In this document: positions 56,523 through 64,000 of the stretch, in pieces
Numbering within the stretch: position 1 is the first letter of the stretch
Layout of the letters: the number at the start of each line of letters is the position of its first letter
Assembly (NCBI GenBank): GCA_027886185.1
Contig: WOAB01000728.1
Location: forward strand, 124,001-188,000
DNA: 64,000 bases
DNA from: Rheum nobile
Taxonomy: Eukaryota > Streptophyta > Magnoliopsida > Caryophyllales > Polygonaceae
Direction: 5' to 3'
The notes under the pieces: generated by a model
Database searches by the model: none
Told to the model about the DNA's origin: nothing
The model's input: only the letters and a program-made list of their open reading frames with translations
Made by a program: the position numbers and the translations under genes

Positions 56523-57470
56523 CTAGTTGATAAACCAGTGCCTTGCACGGGACGTTTTTTATTAAATTTTATTTTACTTATAAGTATATGTTACTTATCT
56601 GTATCTATTGATATTAGAGAAAATAACTTTAAATAATTTAAACAATTAACTATCATATATAATATAAACTTCATTTATTGTAAGTTAGTTTCCCATTATA
56701 TATTTATATACCGAAAATAAAATGGTTCAATTCCGATGGCATACCTATATGATTTTTTGTTTTTTAATAATAACAATTTTTGGAGATTGAAGAAGGTAAA
56801 ATTTCATAAATATTCTCATTAAATATTCTAAGAAAAAGAAAAACTATTAAATAAAAAGGATAAAAATATAATTGGCTCTATAATTCTATCTACATGGCAT
56901 ACCTAAATGGTTTACATGTCTTATAAAAAAATGGTTTACAAAAAAATGGTTTACATGTAGGAAAGATAAATTTGGTTTTAGTATATGGATATAGTTAAAT
57001 AATCATATTTAATATTCCATTCCTAAAGTTATATATTCATAAAAGATAAATTATTTATTTATTAATAACATATTAATATTAATATTAATATTGTTATTCC
57101 TAATTAGCAAGTTGTATAATCATAGAAGATGTATCAATTCTTCATAGATAATATACGTAATATTCCTATTTAGTTTTAATATCAACTTATGGTCTTGTAT
57201 ATAAGGAAAAAAATATTATATTATAATATCTTCCAAATTTTTACTTCTGTATGATGCAATTTTTGGCCACTTATCATTAAAATCAATAATTGTTTATTAA
57301 AAGATAATTAAGGTAAGTTTTATAAACTGGATTATGATAGATAAAAATAAGTAAATTAAAAAATATATGAAGGATAAAAGAGTAAATGACTAAAATAATT
57401 TGCCTATGTGGCATACCTAAATGGTCGACACATAGGAAAGATAAATTTGGCTTTAGTATATGTATATAGA
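56523..57470 (-). mobile_element. Non-autonomous Helitron
   Basis: On the - strand it starts TCTATATACATATACTAAAG (57470), preceded by A. It ends with a short hairpin GTGCAAGGCAC, then TGGTTTATCAACTAG (56523), followed by T. The TC start, 3' hairpin about 10 nt before CTAG, and insertion between A and T are Helitron hallmarks. 948 bp, AT-rich, no Rep/helicase. A second 5'-like terminus lies inside, near 56993. Confidence 0.85.
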
Positions 57471-57704
57471 TATATGTAACACTAAAATTTTACTGGTTTA
57501 TATAAGGATCAAACATTTAGAAGATGAAAAAAAATCATATTTGTATCTTTGAATATTCTTAGAAATAAATTAATTGCATCCTACTAACTTAATATCTTAT
57601 AAATGTATTCAAAAATCTTAATAGTCATTAACTTTTGTCAAACAAAAACTCATAACACATCAAATATTTACCTCATGAAAGAAGATTTTTCGACCCAAAT
57701 TTTG
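57471..57704. other. AT-rich flank with a partial copy of the inverted-repeat centre
   Basis: 57535-57615 (TTGCATCCTACTAACTTAAT, ATCTTATAAATGTATTCAAA) is a direct copy of the segment near 58745-58795, close to the centre of the neighbouring inverted repeat. Confidence 0.6.
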
Positions 57705-59597
57705 GGCCATTAGATCAAAGAAGAAGGGATGTGTAGGATTAGAGTGAAAGAGTAATATTTTTATAAATATCGCATTTTTTTTTCTAGAGTTAGACTGTCT
57801 AGAAGCTTCTCGGGAAGGGTAACTCTAAGTAAGAGTAAGTAGAATCCCCCCATGCATATTTGGAGATCGCTATGCGTTGTTATACTTAGGTTCACATGTA
57901 TACACTAGATGTTCATATATTCATACTAGGTGTTCAGAAAGTTTATACTAGAAGTTTACAAACTAAAATAAACTAGAGATTTACAAACAAACTTTATACT
58001 TGAGATTCGTTCAGTATATCAAGTATATTTTATAGTTATTAACCATTCACCTTTTATGAATAGTATATTAAATGCATGTTTATTTAATGTGAACCTTTAG
58101 TATGTAAATTATAAACCTTTATTGTACTAAATATGAACGTTAGTCTATGGGGTTCATATGTACAACTTTGAGCACGTTCATGTTTAAAATTCTTTCTACT
58201 TGGTCTATGAAGTTTATGTAACATGCACATGTTCATATATTAGTTATACATGGTTCCTATAGTAGAGGTGCATTTGTTATGTGTTGATATTCATACATTA
58301 TCATCTAAGGTTCATAAACTAGAGGTTCATATGTTATGTGTTGAAGTTCATATATTCTCATCTAATGTTCATATATGATAACATCAAGTTTCATATTATG
58401 GATGTTTTTAACCCAATCCATTTTTTGGCAAAAAATAGAAAATCAAATATTTGTGCTCGTACATGTAATTATTGTGGGTGAAAAATTCAAAATTATGTGC
58501 TCAAAACTGTAACTATTGGGGAATTGAAGTTTATAAGTTTTTGTTTGAAAAAAGTTTATGAAGTATGAAAATTTTAGAATACATTTATAAGATATTAAGC
58601 TAGTAGGATGCAATAAATTTAATTATTATTTATTTCTAAAAATATTCAATGATACAAATATGATTTTTTTTCATCTTATAAATGTTATTTGAAGTTTATG
58701 AGTTTTTGTTTTGAACTTCAAATATTCAATGATACAAACTAATAATTAAATTTATTGCATCCTACTAACTTAGTATCTTATAAATGTATTCAAAATTGTA
58801 GTTTTGTTCCCAAAATTTCAGTTCCCCAATAGTCACTGGGCATATAGTTTTAAATTTTTCGCCCAATATAATTACATTTACGAGCACGAATATTTGATTT
58901 TCTATTTTTCGCTAAAAATGGATTGGGTTTAAAACATCCATACTATGAATCTTGATGTTATCATATATGAACATTAGATGAGAATATATAAACTTCAATA
59001 CATAACATATGAACCTCTAGTTTATGAACCTTGACGTTATCAATATGAACCTTAGAGGATAATATATGATTATCAACACATAACATATGCACCTCTACTA
59101 TATGAACCATAGATAACTAATATATGAACATGTGCATGTTACATGAACTTTATAGACCAAGTATATATAAAGAATTTTAAACATGAACGTGCTAAAAGTT
59201 GTACATATGAACCCCATAGACTAACGTCCATATTTAGTACAATAAAGGATTATAATTAATATAAAGGTTCACATTAAATAAATATGCATGCTAATATACT
59301 AAATGTAAAAGGTGAATTGTTAATAACTTTAAAATATACTTGATATACTGAACGAATCTCAAATATAAAGTTTTTTTTGTAAATCTCTAATTTATTTTAG
59401 TTTGTAAACTTCTAATATAAATTTTCTGAACACCTAATATGAATATATGAGCATCTAGTGTATACATGTGAACCGAAATATATATAACCACGCATATCAA
59501 TCTAGAAAAGAACAAAAAAATTCAAGATATTTAAGAAAATATTACTCTTTTCCTCTAATCACGTCCCTTTTTCTTTGATCTAATGGCCCAAAGGGTT
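57705..59597. repeat. Giant inverted repeat (arms about 900 bp)
   Basis: The left arm starts GGGCCATTAGATCAAAGAAG (57705) and pairs along its length with the right arm ending TTTCTTTGATCTAATGGCCC (59597). Landmarks in both: TTCATATGTACAACTTT / GTTGTACATATGAACCCC, GATATACTGAACGAATCTCA, AATCAAATATTTGTGCTCGT, TAGTAGGATGCAATAAATTT. The centre is near 58690 with under 100 bp of loop. By eye the arms match at about 80 to 85 percent. No coding sequence. It could be a foldback or MULE-type element or an inverted duplication; no clear TSD. Confidence 0.85.
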
Positions 59598-59818
59598 TTG
59601 CTATTTGTCGCCCCCCTAGGGCGATAAATAAGATGATAAATATATGAACATTAGCTAGTACAAGTATATCTTTCCTTAATAAACAACTCACTATCTAAAT
59701 ATTGGTAAATTTATTAGAAACTAAAACCCTAGAATGGAAATTATAAACTCACCACAAAAATGTTTCTATTTTAACATCTTATTCGTCGCCCCGGGGGCGA
59801 TAAATAGCAAAATCCATA
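59598..59818. mobile_element. Small MITE with CGCCCC-containing TIRs
   Basis: Left GGGTTTTGCTATTTGTCGCC CCCCTAGGGCGATAAATAAG and right, complemented, GGATTTTGCTATTTATCGCC CCCGGGGCGACGAATAAG. The TIRs are about 45 bp, the total about 220 bp. No clear TSD. It abuts the right end of the giant inverted repeat. Confidence 0.65.
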
Positions 59819-60409
59819 AAGATAATACCCACGCACATTATGTCAAAATCCCAAGTGATACAATTTTTTATAGAAAAATTGACATGTATTCATAGATGAC
59901 AATGAACATTCATAGATAATCTACTGAATATTTATATTCAATTTCTTTCTAAATATGAATAACTAAGTCAGTAACTCGATCTAAATCAGTAACTCGATCT
60001 AAATAAATTTATTTATTAACTATGAATGTAAATCAGTTAACTATGAATGTAAATCAGTTATATTTAGAATAAGGTTATGATAAAATATAATTTTATTTGT
60101 TTAATTTTGTCCATATATTTCCTTCTATCTAATGAATATTCGTCCTCACATTACACTCTAAAATATCTGTAAATTCATCCATATATATATAATCTCGTTT
60201 CACCATATTTGTCCTCATGTTGTAAATGTGAGAACAATCACTTAAGAGGGAAATGAGAACTAACTTTGATCGTCCAGATATAAGAAATAAATTACCTAGA
60301 TCACTTTCATTAAACTACAAAAAGATGGAATGACCGAATTTTTATCGTATAAAACGTATTGTTTTAAAAAAAAAATCATGCGTGCTTCGGTATGAATATG
60401 TTTTAGATG
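59819..60409. other. AT-rich intergenic, no recognised feature
   Basis: Includes small direct repeats (TCAGTAACTCGATCTAAAT twice at 59972 and 59988; AACTATGAATGTAAATCAGTT twice near 60018 and 60040). Nothing coding. Confidence 0.5.
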
Positions 60410-60672
60410 TTCACCACTTTTGTTATATATTTCCACTTTTGTTCCTAGATGTTAATCACTTTTATGTCTAGACGTGCATTACTTTTTTATGCATGCATGT
60501 TTCTCACTTTTTCCATATACATGTTCGTCTCTTTTAAATGTGAACATATCATCACTTTTGTGCACAAATGTTCACCACTTCTATGCACATATGTTCATCA
60601 CTTTATGTCCAGATGTTTATTATTTTGTTATAAATGTATGTTCATCACTTTTTCCATACACGCTCGTCACTT
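60405..60672. repeat. Degenerate short tandem repeat next to the LINE 3' end
   Basis: About ten imperfect copies of ATGTTCATCACTTTTATGCA at 20 to 30 bp spacing. It lies directly downstream of the - strand LINE coding region and may be its 3' UTR or tail region. Confidence 0.55.
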
Positions 60673-60673
60673 A

Positions 60674-63600
60674 TTATGTGTTGATTTTGGTGGATCCATC
60701 TGTGTTGATTTTAACAATATTGTCCGGTGGTTTTTTCCATTTCTTAGTTGGTCGTCTAACAATGTTTGTTCTATGAGTTTTTTGTTTGTCCTCTACTAAA
60801 CAGTCAGGGTTCCAGCTCTTTGTCTTATTCCAGTTCTCAATTTGTTTCTTAATGTAAATTGGTACATCCTTTGTGGAATTGGCATCATCTTTTGTTCTTC
60901 CAAAGCTTTTTTGGTTTCTATAAAACCAAATGCCCCACCAAGAGACCATTAATTCTATGAATTGTGATCTATCATTTTTTTGTCGAATTTCTTCTTTGAG
61001 TTCATTGGGTTTTTTGTTTCCTATGCTTAGGGATCTGATGATGCCATAGGCATCATAATTCATTTTTTCGATTGTTTTTATGGTATGGTTACATTGGAAA
61101 AGGAGATGATTCAAATCCTCCAAATGAGCATTGCAACGTATACAATCCGGGGATGTTGCTACACCTTTTTCTGCTAATCTAGCTTTTGTTGGGAGTCCGT
61201 TTTTCAGTATTTTCCAGACAAAGTTTTTAACTTTGGGATATGTGTCCATCTTCCAGATCCATGAAGAATCATAGGCAGTATAACTATTGTTTTTGTTAAT
61301 TAGTTCCATAGCAGAACTTGTAGAAAACCAACCGTTTTTGCTAGTTTTCCAGTACATTCTATCATGGATCTCATTTAAGGGTATTGGGATCGAGGTTATT
61401 TTTTTGGCTAAATCATATGGTAAACATTGTTCTAGTAAGTCCTTATTCCAGGTTTTATTTGGTAACATAAATTCAGCTACCAGGGCATCCTTATTCATGA
61501 TTGATTGTGTGTTTATGGTATCACTTAAAGGGGTGTTCAAAACCCAGTTATCCGTCCAGAATTTGATTGTTTTGTCGTTACCAACTTGCCAAATTAGTCC
61601 AGATTTGAACTCAACCATGAGTTCAATCATTTTGGACCATTGCCAAGAACAATTTCCTTTTTTTGCTCGTAATAAAATATGTGGTTTGTTTTCAAGTATT
61701 TTTCAGTAACAACTCTAACCCAATAGTTATTTGGTTCTGCTAGGATTTTCCAAAGTAATTTGAATTGTAGGGCTTTATTCATGTCTTTAGCTTTTCTCAA
61801 ACCAAGACCTCATTGATGAGTTGGTTTACATATTTTTTTCCAGCCTATAAGAGGTTTATAGGAGTTGTCTTTGTTCCAAAAAAAAAGGATCTATTTAACT
61901 TGTGTGTGTGTGTGTGTAGGTAACATAAAACTTTGCATAAGATAGTTAGGTCTTGATGCCAGATTGGTTTTTATTAGTGTTGTTCTTCCTGCTTGGGAAA
62001 GAGAGTTTGCTTTCCATTTAAATAATTGATGTTGGGTGCTAACTAAAAGGTCAGCAAATGTATTCGAGTTAACTCTACCATTAATGATAGGGCAACCTAG
62101 ATATTTTTCGAGAGATATCATATTTGTGATTGTGAGAGTACCTTATAATGCTAATTTCTTTTGGTTGGTAACCTTTTTTGTAACTTGAAAAGCCGATTTA
62201 TGACAATTTACTTTTTGTCCTGAGATTTTGCAATACTCATCAATAATATCCTTGATTTCTTTGCAGTTTTCCTGTTTAGCTTTTGAGAAGATCACAATGT
62301 CATCCGCAAATGCCAGAAACGGGATTCGTGTTCCTTGTTGATTGATTTTTAAATCCTAGAGGATTTCGAGTTCTTTCTGAAGCTTTTTGGAGTTTTCTAG
62401 CAAATATTTCAGATCCTAAAATAAACAAGAAGGGCGAAAGGGGGTCTCCCTGTCGAAGTCCTCTTGATGGTTTAAATATTTCTGTGGGTCCGTTGTTTAC
62501 AAGTACCGAGAAAGATACCGTTGTAATGCATTCTTTTATCCAGTTGATAATTTTTTCATGGAATCCATATTTTTCCATTATTTTAATAATGAAATCTCAT
62601 TCGATTCTATCATAAGTTTTTTCCATGTCTAGTTTTAGGGTAATAAAGCCTTCAGTTTCTTTTTTCGATTTAAAATAGTGAAAGATTTCATGAGCAATCA
62701 AGATATTATCTTGAATGGCTCTATTAGCAACAAAGGCACCCTAAAGGGGGTGTATTAATTTTTCCATGGTTCTTTTATGTCTAGTTGTTATGATCTTCGA
62801 GATAATCTTATAAATTGTAGAACACAGATTTATGGGTCTATAGTGATTAGTAGAGTTCGAATTATCACATTTTGGGATCAAGAAGATGAATGTGTGATTT
62901 ATTTGTTTAAGAAGTTTCCCAGATAGAAAAAAGCTTTTAACTGCTTGCATAACAGAAGGACCTACAATGTCCCAATATTTTAGGTAAAATTCTGTTGTCA
63001 TGCCATCCGGCCCTGGTGATTTATCCGAGCCAATGTTAAAGACCGCCTTCTTAATTTCTTCATTGGATACGTTTCTTATTAGTTTCAAATTGTCCTGTGT
63101 AGAGATTTCAGGCTGAATTAATTCAAGATTTTCCTGGAATAGTCTCTAGTTCATATCTTCACTTCTGAATCTTTTAATGAAATCATTTCTGATTTCATTT
63201 CTAATGTTTTCTTCTCCAGTGATGCTTGTTCCTTCTTGTGTTTTGATTTCTTTTATAATTTTTCTATTTCTTCTTTCACTTGCTATTTTGTGAAAATAGC
63301 TAGCATTCGTGTCATTATATTTGATGTGTTTTACTTTAGCTCTTTGGTTCCAGTAAATTTTCTGGAAACACAGAAGTTTTTTTTTTTTATGATTCTTATT
63401 TGTTTTTTAATGAGATCATTTGTTGGGTGAGAACAAATCTCAGTTTGGATTTCAGAAAGCTGCTTTTCTATAGTTTGTAATTGTATAAAAACATTTCCAA
63501 ATGTACTTTTATTACAGATCTTAGCATGCTTCTTGAGTAATTTTGTTTTGGATACAAGATTATACAATCTAGATCCATGATAGTTAGTTCTCCAAGCTTG

Positions 63601-64000
63601 TTTAACCACGTTTCTAAAATCCTTCCTAGTCATCCAATTTTTTTCAAATTTAAACGGCTGATTTTTGAAAGGTATTGTTGACTCCATCTCAATAGAGATG
63701 GGAAAATGGTCTGAACTGGAAAAAGCAAAATGCTTAGTACAAATATCAGGATACCATTGATGAATCTGGTGATGAATAAGTACCCTATCCAGTTTTTCAT
63801 ATATGTTATCTATTTCTGTGTTGTTCTTTCGTCAGGTATAGATGTTTCCCTGAATAGGGGTATCCAATAGTTCACATTCATTCTTAAAATGACGTAATCT
63901 TGCAAATTTTGTCAAAGGTGGTAATATCCCGCCTAATTTTTCAGAAGGGTCTTGTATTTTGTTCAGATCTCCCATAATAATGCACAGAAGAGAGAAATTT
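60674..64000 (-). mobile_element. L1-type LINE, decayed, 5' part beyond window
   Basis: Leftward coding remains span 64000 to 60674 in the order endonuclease, linker, reverse transcriptase, zinc-binding RT domain (zf-RVT), start of RNase H. This is the standard order of plant L1 elements with RNase H. The frame is broken many times. No poly-A tail is evident at the left end; a degenerate repeat lies there. A (TG)n run sits at 61904-61918. Confidence 0.9.
60674..64000 (-). pseudogene. LINE ORF2 (endonuclease - reverse transcriptase - RNase H) remnant
   Basis: Endonuclease C-terminus at about 63990-63690: MGDLNKIQDPSEKLGG, EKLDRVLIHHQIHQW, SSSDHFPISIE (catalytic DH). Linker at 63687-63331. RT at 63088-61891: SDKSPGPDGMTTEFYLKYW, HYRPINLCSTIYKIISKI, SRGLRQGDPLSPFLFIL, AFADDIVIF (FADD catalytic box, 62285-62315), SLSQAGRTTLIKTNLASRPN. 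zf-RVT at 61630-60900: WKMDTYPKVKNFVWKILKNG, CIRCNAHLEDLNHLLFQCNH. RNase H begins VKINTDGSTK (60700) and is cut off at once, so its other acidic residues are missing. Stops include Trp-to-TGA after GNIYT (about 63838), a stop after LIHPL (62741), Trp-to-TGA in DRIE-DF (about 62600), and frameshifts around 62200-62350. ORF2p copies its own RNA at a nicked target; this copy is inactive. Confidence 0.88.

Noticed and set aside
60449..60799. Cys/Phe-rich frames near the LINE end as genes
   Set aside because: They arise from the degenerate ATGTTCATCACTTTT repeats and the antisense of the LINE RNase H region.

Overview
The window comes from a nuclear plant genome, probably a eudicot. It holds GT-AG spliced exons, plant-specific TE proteins (DUF1985/Ulp1, plant mobile domain, FAR1-like MULE transposases, TNP2) and fragments of plant host genes (dynamin-related, SNX2, MSI4/FVE, UGT). 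It is AT-rich and consists almost wholly of transposable elements nested in one another. I found no intact host gene, no rRNA or tRNA gene and no CRISPR array.

Layout. 1-3367 is the 3' half of an Athila-like Ty3/gypsy element with gag-protease, no RT seen, and a 3' LTR. It abuts the start of a DUF1985-type gene. 3368-9400 holds two leftward DUF1985/Ulp1 (C48) genes of the kind carried by Mutator-like elements (MULEs). 10461-11767 is a Pack-MULE with a perfect 9-bp target-site duplication (TSD) and a dynamin GTPase fragment. 11947-13124 is a Tourist-type MITE nested in a related one. 13947-14514 is a 284-bp tandem duplication, and 15080-15572 an SNX2 pseudogene. 15937-27281 is a large CACTA-like block with AGCGC subterminal arrays and a captured gene, interrupted by MULE-1 (20555-26560; transposase plus plant mobile domain, PMD). 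29105-29328 is an MSI4/FVE pseudogene. 29840-39021 is a MULE-3 region with an accessory gene on +, split by a CACTA element (29952-34292, TNP2), and a MuDRA-type transposase on -, itself hit by a hAT MITE. 40460-49395 is MULE-2: a transposase fused to an OTU protease, two minisatellites and a PMD gene. 51458-52544 is a foldback MULE. 53100-54047 is half a UDP-glycosyltransferase. 56523-57470 is a Helitron, 57705-59597 a giant inverted repeat, and 60674-64000 a decayed L1-type LINE.

How it fits together. Three MULE assemblages pair a transposase with a second gene: PMD in MULE-1, PMD plus a fused OTU cysteine protease in MULE-2, and an accessory gene of Ulp1-associated type in MULE-3. Two further Ulp1-type genes sit at the left. 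Both PMD MULEs have the transposase on + and PMD on -, convergent, although their terminal inverted repeats (TIRs) are unrelated. Both carry chains of hairpins built around one short GC-rich palindrome. The transposases are all damaged, but the OTU and Ulp1 catalytic residues are still readable.
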